A stretch of 18,638 bases of DNA from Bacteroidales bacterium UBA1751 (lineage in GTDB: Bacteria; Bacteroidota; Bacteroidia; Bacteroidales; UBA932), in NCBI GenBank assembly GCA_002315995.1, contig DCHN01000066.1:1-18638 (forward strand), written 5' to 3'. The position numbers and the translations under genes were made by a program. The notes beneath the pieces are model-generated. The model saw only the letters and a program-made list of their open reading frames with translations. It made no database searches and was not told the DNA's origin. This document shows, piece by piece, positions 6,499 to 14,638 of this stretch; the first letter of the stretch is position 1, and each line of letters begins with the position of its first letter.

Positions 6499-7326
6499 AT
6501 GGAGAAACTGATTATCACAGCCGCTATTTGCGGTGCTGAGGTAACCAAAGAGCAGAACCCTGCAGTTCCTTATACAGTTGCCGAGATTGCAGCTGAGGCT
6601 AAGGCAGCATACGATGCAGGTGCGGCAATAGTTCATCTTCATGTTAGATATGACGATGGCAAACCTACCCAGAACCATGCTCGTTTCCAGGAGTGTGAGG
6701 AGGCAATATACAAGCTTTGTCCGGATGTAATCCTCATTCCTTCAACAGGTGGTGCGGTTGGTATGACCCCGGATGAGCGTCTTGACTCAACCAACACCAA
6801 TCCTATTCCTGAAATGGCAACTTTGGATTGCGGTACCTGCAACTTTGGTGATGAGATTTTTGACAACACCATGCCTATGATGCGCGTATTTGGAAAGCGC
6901 ATGATGGAAAAGGGCATCAAGCCTGAGTACGAGTGCTTCGAGATGGGTCACCTTGACACCATTCTTACAATGGCTCGCAAAGGCGAGGTTCCAGGTGCTC
7001 CTATGCAGTTCAACTTCGTTCTTGGTGTTCCAGGGTGTACTCCTGCAACTGTTGGCAACCTTCAGTGGCTTGTAAACAACATTCCTGCAGGTTCTACATG
7101 GACCGCTACAGGAATTGGCAGAAACGCATTCACTCTTGCAGCTCCTGCAATTGCAATGGGCGGTAACGTAAGAGTAGGTTTTGAGGACAACCTCTATCTT
7201 GAGAGGGGTGTACTTGCAAAATCAAATGGTGAGCTTGTTGCCAAAGTTGTAAAGATTGCCAAAGAGATGGGCAGAGGTATTGCTACACCGGCTGAGGCAA
7301 GAGCAATTCTTTCACTTAAGAAATAA
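6499..7326 (+). CDS. kce: 3-keto-5-aminohexanoate cleavage enzyme
   Basis: Kce condenses (S)-5-amino-3-oxohexanoate with acetyl-CoA and splits it into acetoacetate and 3-aminobutyryl-CoA. It is a zinc TIM-barrel protein of the BKACE (DUF849) family. The 275-aa sequence has the zinc ligands His46 and His48 in AIVHLHVR and Glu229 in VGFEDN. Also visible are Glu14 (CGAEVTK), Ser82 (IPSTGG), Glu143 (KPEYE) and Arg225, at or within one of the numbers I recall for active-site residues of the characterised Kce. The substrate among BKACE members is set by context: kal lies immediately upstream and kdd, which makes its substrate, is the next gene. A 69-nt gap containing a hairpin separates it from kdd. 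Confidence 0.94.
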   Translation: MEKLIITAAICGAEVTKEQNPAVPYTVAEIAAEAKAAYDAGAAIVHLHVRYDDGKPTQNHARFQECEEAIYKLCPDVILIPSTGGAVGMTPDERLDSTNTNPIPEMATLDCGTCNFGDEIFDNTMPMMRVFGKRMMEKGIKPEYECFEMGHLDTILTMARKGEVPGAPMQFNFVLGVPGCTPATVGNLQWLVNNIPAGSTWTATGIGRNAFTLAAPAIAMGGNVRVGFEDNLYLERGVLAKSNGELVAKVVKIAKEMGRGIATPAEARAILSLKK

Positions 7327-7329
7327 TTG

Positions 7330-7359
7330 ATGGGGACTCCTTACGGGGTCTCCATTTTC
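7330..7359 (+). terminator. Stem-loop between kce and kdd (possible attenuator or processing site)
   Basis: ATGGGGACTCC (7330-7340) pairs with GGGGTCTCCAT (7344-7354) as 11 bp including two G-T pairs around loop TTAC, followed by only a short TTTT. It lies 4 nt after the kce stop. The weak T tract suggests partial termination or mRNA stabilisation rather than full stop, because the pathway genes continue downstream. Confidence 0.45.
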
Positions 7360-7395
7360 ATAGATGAACAAATAACAAATAAAGTATAAAGTATT

Positions 7396-8469
7396 ATGCA
7401 GAAACACGGAAACAAATTCGGAACACACCGCGTAATTGAGCCAGTTGGTGTTCTTCCACAGCCAGCCAACAAGGTTGACAACAATATGGATGAAATCTAC
7501 GATAACGAGATTCTCATTGATGTTCAGACTCTTAACATTGACTCTGCTTCTTTCACCGATATCATGAACTATGCTAAGGCACAGGCAGGTGAGGGTGCAA
7601 GCGAGGAGAAGATCATGGCAGAGGTAAAGAAGGAGATTCTTTACAATGTTGAGCTTCAGGGCAAGCATCGTAACCGTAGAACAGGTTCTGGCGGTATGCT
7701 TCTTGGTAAGATTGAGAAGATTGGTGATGCTCTTAAGGGTAAGGTTGATGTTAAGGAGGGTGACAGAATTGCTACACTCGTTTCTCTTTCACTTACTCCT
7801 CTCCGTATTGATGAGATTATGGAGATTCGTCCTGAGATTGATCAGGTTGACATTAAGGGTAAGGCTATTCTCTTCGAGAGCGGTATCTATGCTAAGATTC
7901 CTACAGATATGCCTGAGAAACTTGCACTCTCTGCTCTTGACGTTGCTGGTGCTCCTGCCCAGACAGCTAAGCTTTGCCAGTATGGCCAGAACGTAGTTAT
8001 CTTCGGTGCTGGTGGAAAGAGCGGTATGCTCTGCTGCTATGAGGCTAAGAAGAGAGTAGGCGTTACAGGTAAGGTTATTGGTCTTGCAAACAGCCCTAAA
8101 TCTACACAGCGTATCAAGGATCTTGGTTTCTGCGATGTTGTTGAGAGCGTTAAGGGTAAGACTCCAGCTGAGATTTATGAGTTGGTATATGGTCTTACCG
8201 GCGGCAAGATGGCTGACGTTACAATTAACTGCGTTAACGTTCCAGATCAGGAGATGACAGCTATTCTCTGCACAAAGGACGATGGCACCGTTTACTTCTT
8301 CTCAATGGCTACATCATTCACAAAGGCATCTTTGGGTGCTGAGGGTATTGGTGCTGACGTTAACATGATCATGGGTAACGGTTATACCAAGGGCCACGCA
8401 GAGTTCACACTCCAGGAGCTCAGAGAGAGCGAGAAACTCAGAAAAATTTTCGAAGAACTTTACGCATAA
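7396..8469 (+). CDS. kdd: L-erythro-3,5-diaminohexanoate dehydrogenase
   Basis: Kdd oxidatively deaminates 3,5-diaminohexanoate to 5-amino-3-oxohexanoate with NAD(P)+, releasing ammonia, between KamDE and Kce. The 357-aa protein starts GNKFGTHRVIEPVGVLPQPA, characteristic of Kdd. It has an N-terminal substrate domain with ELQGKHRNRRTGSGGMLLG (86-104). A nucleotide-binding fold follows, with NVVIFGAGGKSGM (199-211, glycine-rich loop 204-210) and a later GKMADVTINCVN strand. The overall layout resembles zinc-type medium-chain dehydrogenases but without an obvious zinc-binding cysteine cluster. It is followed 6 nt later by kamA. Codon usage is very biased (CTT/CTC, GGT, AAG, GAG), suggesting high expression. 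Identification is secure from family pattern and neighbours. Confidence 0.95.
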   Translation: MQKHGNKFGTHRVIEPVGVLPQPANKVDNNMDEIYDNEILIDVQTLNIDSASFTDIMNYAKAQAGEGASEEKIMAEVKKEILYNVELQGKHRNRRTGSGGMLLGKIEKIGDALKGKVDVKEGDRIATLVSLSLTPLRIDEIMEIRPEIDQVDIKGKAILFESGIYAKIPTDMPEKLALSALDVAGAPAQTAKLCQYGQNVVIFGAGGKSGMLCCYEAKKRVGVTGKVIGLANSPKSTQRIKDLGFCDVVESVKGKTPAEIYELVYGLTGGKMADVTINCVNVPDQEMTAILCTKDDGTVYFFSMATSFTKASLGAEGIGADVNMIMGNGYTKGHAEFTLQELRESEKLRKIFEELYA

Positions 8470-8475
8470 TTCATT

Positions 8476-9732
8476 ATGAACGAATCAAGAAGAAAAATCC
8501 TGTTCCCAAACGTTACCGACGAGCAGTGGAACGATTGGAAATGGCAGGTTAAAAACCGTATTGAGACTCTTGACGAGTTGAAAAAATACGTTAAGCTCAC
8601 TCCGGAGGAGGAGGAGGGTGTAAAGAAATGCCTCTCTACCCTCAGAATGGCAATTACCCCATACTATGTTAGCTTGATTAACCCGGATGATCCTCACGAT
8701 CCAGTAAGAAAGCAGTGCGTTCCTACAATCAACGAGACACATCAGGTTAAGGCTGACCTCCTTGACCCTCTTCACGAGGATGAGGATTCACCAGTACCAG
8801 GACTTACACACAGATATCCAGACAGAGTACTCCTTCTTATTACAGATATGTGCTCAATGTACTGCCGTCACTGCACCAGAAGAAGATTCGCTGGTCAGAA
8901 AGATGGTGATACAGCAGCATCTAACATCGATAAGGCTATTGAGTATATAAGAAACACTCCACAGGTTCGTGACGTGCTCCTTTCAGGTGGTGATGCTCTT
9001 ATGGTATCAGACGAGCGCCTCGAGTCAATTATTTCACGTATCAGGGCTATCCCTCACGTAGAGATAATCAGAATCGGTTCAAGAACTCCTGTTGTATGTC
9101 CTCAGAGAATTACAGAGGGTCTTGTAAACATGCTCAAGAAGTACCATCCAGTATGGTTGAACACACACTTCAACCATCCTAACGAGGTAACAGCAGAGTC
9201 TGCTGCAGCTTGCGCAAGATTGGCTGATGCAGGTGTTCCACTCGGAAACCAGTCAGTTCTTCTTCGTGGCGTAAACGATTGCGTATACGTAATGAAGAAA
9301 CTTGTACACGAGCTCGTTAAGATGCGTGTAAGACCTTACTATATTTATCAGTGCGACCTTTCAATGGGTCTCGAGCACTTCAGAACTCCTGTTTCTAAGG
9401 GTATCGAGATTATTGAGGGTCTTAGGGGCCACACATCAGGCTATGCAGTTCCTACATTCGTAGTTGATGCTCCTGGTGGAGGTGGAAAGACTCCTGTAAT
9501 GCCTAACTACGTTATTTCTCAGGCTCCTGGCAAGGTAGTTCTCAGAAACTTTGAGGGTGTTATTACAACATACACAGAGCCTTTGGACTACACCAACGAG
9601 TGCCATTGCAAGTGGTGCGAGGAGCAGAAGAAGAATGAGGAGGGTGTTGCAGCTCTTCTCGAGGACAAGGGCATGACAATTGAGCCTGCAGTTCTCAGCA
9701 GAAAGGAGCGCTCTAAGAACAGAAACAAATAG
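8476..9732 (+). CDS. kamA: L-lysine 2,3-aminomutase
   Basis: KamA is a radical-SAM, PLP-dependent enzyme converting L-lysine to L-beta-lysine, the first step of the pathway. All functional residues align with those I recall for the Clostridium subterminale enzyme, shifted by one. The 4Fe-4S cysteines are Cys126, Cys130 and Cys133 (CSMYCRHC). The PLP lysine is Lys338 in PGGGGK. Asp294 (YQCDLSMG) and Asp331 (VVDAPG) would bind the substrate amino group. Structural zinc ligands are Cys269 plus Cys376, Cys378 and Cys381 (ECHCKWC). At 418 aa it is normal length. Retention of the zinc-binding C-terminus and both aspartates supports catabolic lysine aminomutase rather than EpmB, which is shorter. 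kamB begins 13 nt after its stop. Confidence 0.97.
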   Translation: MNESRRKILFPNVTDEQWNDWKWQVKNRIETLDELKKYVKLTPEEEEGVKKCLSTLRMAITPYYVSLINPDDPHDPVRKQCVPTINETHQVKADLLDPLHEDEDSPVPGLTHRYPDRVLLLITDMCSMYCRHCTRRRFAGQKDGDTAASNIDKAIEYIRNTPQVRDVLLSGGDALMVSDERLESIISRIRAIPHVEIIRIGSRTPVVCPQRITEGLVNMLKKYHPVWLNTHFNHPNEVTAESAAACARLADAGVPLGNQSVLLRGVNDCVYVMKKLVHELVKMRVRPYYIYQCDLSMGLEHFRTPVSKGIEIIEGLRGHTSGYAVPTFVVDAPGGGGKTPVMPNYVISQAPGKVVLRNFEGVITTYTEPLDYTNECHCKWCEEQKKNEEGVAALLEDKGMTIEPAVLSRKERSKNRNK

Positions 9733-9745
9733 TTATACTACGGCA

Positions 9746-10774
9746 ATGCCTGTGCAATCCTTCATTCCTCAGATATTGGAGTGCAACAGCCTCTCTATTG
9801 TGGGTCTGGAGAAGAACACGGGAAAAACCGAGTGCCTGAATTATATCCTTAAAAGGTTACCGCTGCAGAAAATGAAGGTGGCGGTAACCTCAATAGGGAT
9901 AGATGGTGAAACGGTTGATCAGGTTACCAAAACAGCAAAACCTGAAATTACAATAGGTGAGGGGGTATATTTTTCAACCGCACACAGCTTTTACAAGAGC
10001 AAGAAGCTGTGGTCAGAGTTGGTTGATATAAGTGATGAGAGGAGTTCTTTGGGGGAAATTGTTACGGCAAAGGCGTTGTGCGAGGGAAAGGTGCTGCTTG
10101 CAGGCCCTTCGTCTGCCGCCTCACTCAGGCGATGGATGGAGCGCATGGACAGGTTCAATGTTGACCTGAAAATCATTGATGGCGCGCTTTCGAGACTTTC
10201 ACTGGCCTCTCCGGCCGTAAGCCAGGCAATGGTTCTGGCAACTGGTGCTGCATACAGCATAAACATGCAGACACTTGTTCAGAGGACCAAGTTCATAGTT
10301 GACCTTGTTAATCTGGATTTGGTGGAAAAGAGGGCTCTGGATATGCTCTTTGACATTGAGACGGGTCTTTGGGGTATTGATGAGCAGTGGAATCTGCACT
10401 GCATCAACTCCGTTTCGTCAATTAACATTGATGAAAACGATATGAAGATTCTTGAGGGGTGCAGGTATATATATGTATCGGGTGCACTTACAGACAGGCT
10501 TCTCAATGTTATTAAGGATTCCAAGGGTATTGTGGGGAAGACATTGGTTGTGAGGGATTTTACAAAGTTCTTTGTAAATGCGCAGACATTTGCAATAATG
10601 CTTAGAAAGGGCGTTGAAGTGAAGGTGCTGCAAAAAAGCAGGCTCATTGCGGTCTGTGTGAATCCGGTTTCGCCGGCAGGTTATGTGCTGGATTCAGATA
10701 TTTTGTGTGAAAAGATTCAGGAGGCCATAGGTTTTCCTGTATATGATATAGTAAAGAACGCTGATGCAGTTTAA
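9746..10774 (+). CDS. kamB: KamB, P-loop protein, putative lysine 5,6-aminomutase reactivase subunit
   Basis: A 342-aa protein found between kamA and kamC in lysine-fermenting bacteria. Near the N-terminus SLSIVGLEKNTGKTE (15-29) contains a Walker A loop, G20-x4-G-K-T28, so a nucleotide-binding role is likely. A Walker B candidate is VDLKIIDGA (about residues 142-150). No other domain, signal peptide or membrane segment is recognised. The frame is open 22 codons upstream into kamA, but the ATG at 9746 fits the compact operon and puts the P-loop close to the N-terminus. Its stop overlaps the kamC start by 11 nt, so the two are translationally coupled and probably form a complex. The reactivase role is the database-style name I know; direct biochemical proof is not known to me. 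Codons are less biased than in the catalytic genes. Confidence 0.85.
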   Translation: MPVQSFIPQILECNSLSIVGLEKNTGKTECLNYILKRLPLQKMKVAVTSIGIDGETVDQVTKTAKPEITIGEGVYFSTAHSFYKSKKLWSELVDISDERSSLGEIVTAKALCEGKVLLAGPSSAASLRRWMERMDRFNVDLKIIDGALSRLSLASPAVSQAMVLATGAAYSINMQTLVQRTKFIVDLVNLDLVEKRALDMLFDIETGLWGIDEQWNLHCINSVSSINIDENDMKILEGCRYIYVSGALTDRLLNVIKDSKGIVGKTLVVRDFTKFFVNAQTFAIMLRKGVEVKVLQKSRLIAVCVNPVSPAGYVLDSDILCEKIQEAIGFPVYDIVKNADAV

Positions 10775-12179
10775 GGATATAATAGAGAGTCCCAGTGGAA
10801 TAGGACACATATTCAGGACATTGGAACTTCATACTTCACCTGGCAGAAAGGTGCTTATGAACTCTATGATGTTCACTGCCCAGCAGGATATTCTTCAGGA
10901 GCAGGCAAGGGTTGAGGAGTTTCGCGCCGCTCTTGTGAATGGGGTTGAAATTGAACATTTGAAGGGACTTCTGTGCAGTGTGAGAGATGTGTATGGTTCA
11001 ATTGAGAGAATCGCTGACGCTTCAAGCGTTGATGATATAGAGTTGTTTGAAATAAAGGATTTGAGCTTCACTACCGGTCAGGTGGCACAGGCTCTTGGGA
11101 AAATGGGTATTGCTTCATTCCAGCTCCCTGATATGACAGGAATCATAAGCATTCTTGATCCGGAGGGGTTGAAACTGAGAAGCTTCTTCATTTATGATGC
11201 ATATTCCAAGGAGCTTGCAAAACTCAGGGTGGAGATACGCAAGGGAGAGGAGGCAAATGGTTCAGAGAGGCATCTGGAGCTTATTGCTCAGGCTGATGAA
11301 CTTGAGAACAAGATTCGTTTTGCGCTCTCGGCAAGGTTGAAGAATCTTGCTCCAAGAATGAAGAAGGCGCTTGATATGCTTGGTCATATTGATCTGGTGC
11401 TTGCCAAAGCGGAATTGATGAAGAGATTCAATTTGGTTATGCCTTCTTGTTCTGCCAATGGAATAACACGGTTGGGAGGTATGTTTCATCCACAGGTTGT
11501 GGAGAGTCTTGAAGCCAGAGGTGAGAAGTTTACACCTGTTGACATTGAGTTCGGCAGGGGGGTATCTCTTATTACAGGTGCCAATATGGGTGGAAAGACC
11601 GTTGTGCTGAAGATGATTGCTCTTTGCCAGCAGCTTTTCCAGTTCGGCTTTCCTGTTCCTGCAGCCAAGGCTTCAATTGCGGTTAAGAATGCAATATTCT
11701 TCTCAATTGGAGATGAGCAGGATATTACCAAGGGGCTTTCGTCTTTTGCATCCGAGATGCTATCAATTAACAGAGTAATAGAGCATCTTGAGAGTGAGGA
11801 GAAACTTATTGAGAAGGGAATGGGTGAAGGTTTGGCACTGAAGGCATCTGGAAATGGAACACTGGCTCTTATTGATGAGCCGGCGAGAACTACAAATCCT
11901 ATTGAGGGAAAGGCGCTTGTGGAGTCACTTGTGAACCTTTTGGGCAGTTTCAACGTTGATGCGGTTCTTACAACGCACTACAATGTCAATTGCAACGCAA
12001 AGGCAAGATGGAGAGTGAGGGGGTTGAGCGAGGGCAGAATGGATTACAGATTGGTTCCTACAACATCATCGGACATTCCGCATGAGGCTGTTATGGTTGC
12101 AAGGAGTCTTAATATAAACGGGAGATGGATAGATGCGGCGGAAAAGATTCTTGAAAGCCGCAATGGTGCGGAGCGGTAA
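10764..12179 (+). CDS. kamC: KamC, MutS-like ATPase, putative lysine 5,6-aminomutase reactivase
   Basis: A 471-aa protein with the core and ATPase parts of MutS and without the N-terminal mismatch-recognition domain. Residues about 1-225 are helical, resembling the MutS lever and clamp. The ATPase follows: Walker A GANMGGKT (272-279), the conserved GDEQDITKGLSSFASEM (316-332, signature-like segment), Walker B TLALIDEP (366-373) and the switch His405 in TTHYN. Its placement directly before kamDE, and overlap with kamB, argue for a chaperone or reactivating factor that uses ATP to remove damaged cobalamin or free the PLP/B12 enzyme, by analogy with diol dehydratase reactivases. That is inference plus current family naming. 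DNA repair MutS2 is the alternative by homology, but no Smr domain is present. An 89-nt gap separates it from kamD. Confidence 0.87.
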   Translation: MQFKDIIESPSGIGHIFRTLELHTSPGRKVLMNSMMFTAQQDILQEQARVEEFRAALVNGVEIEHLKGLLCSVRDVYGSIERIADASSVDDIELFEIKDLSFTTGQVAQALGKMGIASFQLPDMTGIISILDPEGLKLRSFFIYDAYSKELAKLRVEIRKGEEANGSERHLELIAQADELENKIRFALSARLKNLAPRMKKALDMLGHIDLVLAKAELMKRFNLVMPSCSANGITRLGGMFHPQVVESLEARGEKFTPVDIEFGRGVSLITGANMGGKTVVLKMIALCQQLFQFGFPVPAAKASIAVKNAIFFSIGDEQDITKGLSSFASEMLSINRVIEHLESEEKLIEKGMGEGLALKASGNGTLALIDEPARTTNPIEGKALVESLVNLLGSFNVDAVLTTHYNVNCNAKARWRVRGLSEGRMDYRLVPTTSSDIPHEAVMVARSLNINGRWIDAAEKILESRNGAER

Positions 12180-12268
12180 GGGGGGAGGAGAACTAACTAT
12201 CGGCCCTGGTAGGAGAAGAGAAAAATTAAATTTAATAACATAACAAACATTTTAACATCAATTAATTT

Positions 12269-13822
12269 ATGCAAAGTAAATTAGGATTGGATTTCAAAAA
12301 GGTTGAATATGCAAAGGGCGTTGCAGCAAACATCGCCGGTTCTGTTCAGTCTTTTGTTGAGGCCTATACAACAGTTGCAGTTGAGAGAACATTGTGCAGG
12401 CTTATGGGTATTGACGGCGTGGACGAGAATCAGGTTCCGCTTCCAAACGTGGTTGTTGACCACTTGAAAGATAAGGGTGTTCTTTCTGACGGTGTGCTCT
12501 TCTACATTGCAAATGCAATGATTGCTACCGGCAAGAATCCACAGGAGATTGCTGAAGCAGTTGCTGCAGGTTCTCTTGACCTTTCAAAGGTTTCTTGCAC
12601 AGACGCTGCAAAACTCAACCAGATTATCAAACCTGTTGTAGATGGCAGCATTGCAAAGATCAGGGCAAGAAGAGAGCGCAGAGAGGGCTACCTCAAGACA
12701 ATTGGTGAGGGAGCAAAACCATACCTTTATGTAATTGTTGCTACAGGTAACATTTATGAGGATGTTGTTCAGGCTGAGGCTGCTGCACGTCAGGGAGCTG
12801 ATGTAATTGCAGTTATCAGGACAACCGGTCAGAGCCTTCTTGACTATGTTCCTTACGGTGCTACAACCGAAGGGTTCGGCGGTACATTCGCTACACAGGA
12901 GAACTTCAAGATTATGAGAAGCGCTCTTGACAAGGTAGGCGAGGAGCTTGGAAGATATATCAGACTCTGCAACTACTGCAGTGGTCTTTGTATGCCTGAG
13001 ATTGCCATTATGGGTGCTTTCGAGGGTCTTGACGTTATGCTCAACGATGCTCTCTACGGTATCCTCTTCCGCGATATCAATATGCAGAGAACTCTTGTTG
13101 ACCAGTACTTCTCAAGAATTATCAACGGTTTTGCAGGTGTCATAATTAACACAGGTGAGGACAACTACCTTACAACAGCCGACGCTTACGAGGAGGCTCA
13201 CACAGTTCTCGCTTCTGACCTGATTAACGAGCAGCTTGCTCTTCTTGCTGGTTTGAAGGAGGAGCAGATGGGTCTTGGTCATGCATTCGAGATGGATCCT
13301 ATGCTTGAAAACGGATTCCTCTATGAGCTTGCACAGGCACAGATGACCCGTGAGATATTCCCTAAGGCTACCCTCAAGTATATGCCTCCTACAAAGTTCA
13401 TGACTGGAAACATCTTCAGAGGCCATATTCAGGATGCTCTCTTCAACATGATTGGTATCTGGACAAACCAGGGTATCCAGCTTCTCGGAATGCCAACCGA
13501 GGCTATTCATACTCCATTCATGTCAGACCGTTTCCTCTCAATTGAGAACGCTAAATATATCTTCAACAATATGAAGGCTCTTGGCGATGATGTTGAGTTC
13601 AAGGATAACGGTATCATCAAGAACAGAGCTAAGGAGGTTCTCAACAATGCAACCGCTCTCCTTGAGAAGATTGCAGGTGAGGGTTTGTTCAATGCTCTTG
13701 AGAAGGGTATGTTTGCTGATGTTAAACGTCCACGCAATGGTGGTAAGGGACTTTCAGGTGTATGCCAGAAGTCTGACAAGTATATGAATCCATTTATTAA
13801 CCTATTGAAAGGAAACAGATAG
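12269..13822 (+). CDS. kamD: D-lysine/L-beta-lysine 5,6-aminomutase, alpha subunit
   Basis: KamD is the large catalytic TIM-barrel subunit of the adenosylcobalamin- and PLP-dependent 5,6-aminomutase, which turns L-beta-lysine into 3,5-diaminohexanoate. The 517-aa length is the family norm. Conserved blocks include KPYLYVIVATGNIYEDVVQA (150-169), VIRTTGQSLLDYVPYGATTEGFGGT (182-206), CNYCSGLCMPEIA (234-246) and MLNDALYGILFRDIN (257-271). Arg184, Ser189, Ser238, Tyr263 and Arg268 sit at numbers I recall as PLP or substrate contacts in the Clostridium sticklandii structure. The start ATG follows an AT-rich leader without Shine-Dalgarno. kamE starts 1 nt after the stop, so the subunits are translationally coupled. 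Codon bias rises sharply compared with kamBC. Confidence 0.97.
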   Translation: MQSKLGLDFKKVEYAKGVAANIAGSVQSFVEAYTTVAVERTLCRLMGIDGVDENQVPLPNVVVDHLKDKGVLSDGVLFYIANAMIATGKNPQEIAEAVAAGSLDLSKVSCTDAAKLNQIIKPVVDGSIAKIRARRERREGYLKTIGEGAKPYLYVIVATGNIYEDVVQAEAAARQGADVIAVIRTTGQSLLDYVPYGATTEGFGGTFATQENFKIMRSALDKVGEELGRYIRLCNYCSGLCMPEIAIMGAFEGLDVMLNDALYGILFRDINMQRTLVDQYFSRIINGFAGVIINTGEDNYLTTADAYEEAHTVLASDLINEQLALLAGLKEEQMGLGHAFEMDPMLENGFLYELAQAQMTREIFPKATLKYMPPTKFMTGNIFRGHIQDALFNMIGIWTNQGIQLLGMPTEAIHTPFMSDRFLSIENAKYIFNNMKALGDDVEFKDNGIIKNRAKEVLNNATALLEKIAGEGLFNALEKGMFADVKRPRNGGKGLSGVCQKSDKYMNPFINLLKGNR

Positions 13823-13823
13823 T

Positions 13824-14612
13824 ATGAGCGCAGGTTTGTATTCAACTCAAGCTAAGGATTTTGACAAGACGCTTGATTTAACAAAAGTTAAGCCTTATGG
13901 CGATACCATGAATGATGGTAAGATACAGTTTTCATTCACACTTCCTGTTCCTTGTGGTGCAGAGGCTTGCGAGGCTGCAAAGCTCCTTCTCAAGAAGATG
14001 GGAATTGAGAATCCTTCTGTAGTTTTCTACAAGGAGCTTACTCCTGGATTCACATTCTTCAACTGCTACGGCAGCTCTACACACACTGTAGATTTCACCA
14101 ATATCTATGTTCCAAAGGTTGAGAGCAACACAATGGAGATGCCTGAAACAGATGAGTACATCAAGGAGCATATTGGCAGAAAACTTGTTATTGTAGGTGC
14201 AAGTACAGGTACAGATGCCCACACTGTAGGTATTGACGCAATTATGAACATGAAGGGTTACGCTGGTCACTATGGACTTGAGCGTTACGATATGATTGAG
14301 GCTTACAACCTTGGCAGCCAGGTTCCAAATGAGGAGTTCCTTGCAAAGGCCATTGAGCTCAAGGCTGACGCCATTCTTGTTTCGCAGACCGTTACCCAGA
14401 AGGATGTTCACATCAAGAACATGACAGAGCTTATTGAGCTTATGGAGGCTGAGGGTCTTCGTGACAAGATGATTGTTTGCTGCGGTGGTGCACGTGTTAC
14501 ACACGAGCTTGCAAAGGAGCTTGGCTTCGATGCTGGTTTTGGTATGAACACATATGCCGATGATGTTGCATCATTCATCTGCCAGGAGTATGTAAAGCGT
14601 CATAACAAATAG
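13824..14612 (+). CDS. kamE: D-lysine/L-beta-lysine 5,6-aminomutase, beta subunit (cobalamin- and PLP-binding)
   Basis: The 262-aa beta subunit carries the Rossmann cobalamin domain. The base-off B12 motif DxHxxG is present as TDAHTVG with His133, the expected cobalt ligand. Lys144 (MNMKGYAG) is exactly the residue number reported for the lysine that anchors PLP in the Clostridium sticklandii enzyme. Later B12-fold strands are DAILVSQTVTQKD (about 186-198) and MIVCCGGARVTHELAKELGFDAGFG (about 216-240), with the GG turn near the lower ligand. The N-terminal 100 residues form the dimerisation part. It follows kamD by 1 nt. The holoenzyme needs external adenosylcobalamin supply, for which no genes occur here. 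Confidence 0.97.
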   Translation: MSAGLYSTQAKDFDKTLDLTKVKPYGDTMNDGKIQFSFTLPVPCGAEACEAAKLLLKKMGIENPSVVFYKELTPGFTFFNCYGSSTHTVDFTNIYVPKVESNTMEMPETDEYIKEHIGRKLVIVGASTGTDAHTVGIDAIMNMKGYAGHYGLERYDMIEAYNLGSQVPNEEFLAKAIELKADAILVSQTVTQKDVHIKNMTELIELMEAEGLRDKMIVCCGGARVTHELAKELGFDAGFGMNTYADDVASFICQEYVKRHNK

Positions 14613-14638
14613 CATATATAGTTTTTAAATTTATTGAT

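Noticed and set aside
9680..9745. Upstream extension of kamB into kamA
   Set aside because: The 22 extra codons overlap the end of kamA in another frame, with no sign of conservation. ATG 9746 gives a P-loop near the N-terminus and a normal compact junction.
11486..11953. 155-codon open frame antisense to kamC
   Set aside because: It covers the MutS-like ATPase core on the other strand, with low-complexity Ser/Pro/Phe composition and no promoter or family resemblance.
10764..12179. KamC as a DNA mismatch-repair or MutS2 protein
   Set aside because: It lacks mismatch-recognition and Smr domains and is translationally coupled to kamB inside a catabolic operon, so a DNA-repair label would mislead.
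13932..14504. 190-codon open frame antisense to kamE
   Set aside because: It lies wholly opposite a gene with all catalytic residues intact. The Cys/Leu/Asn-rich translation is what the strong codon bias of kamE produces on the other strand.
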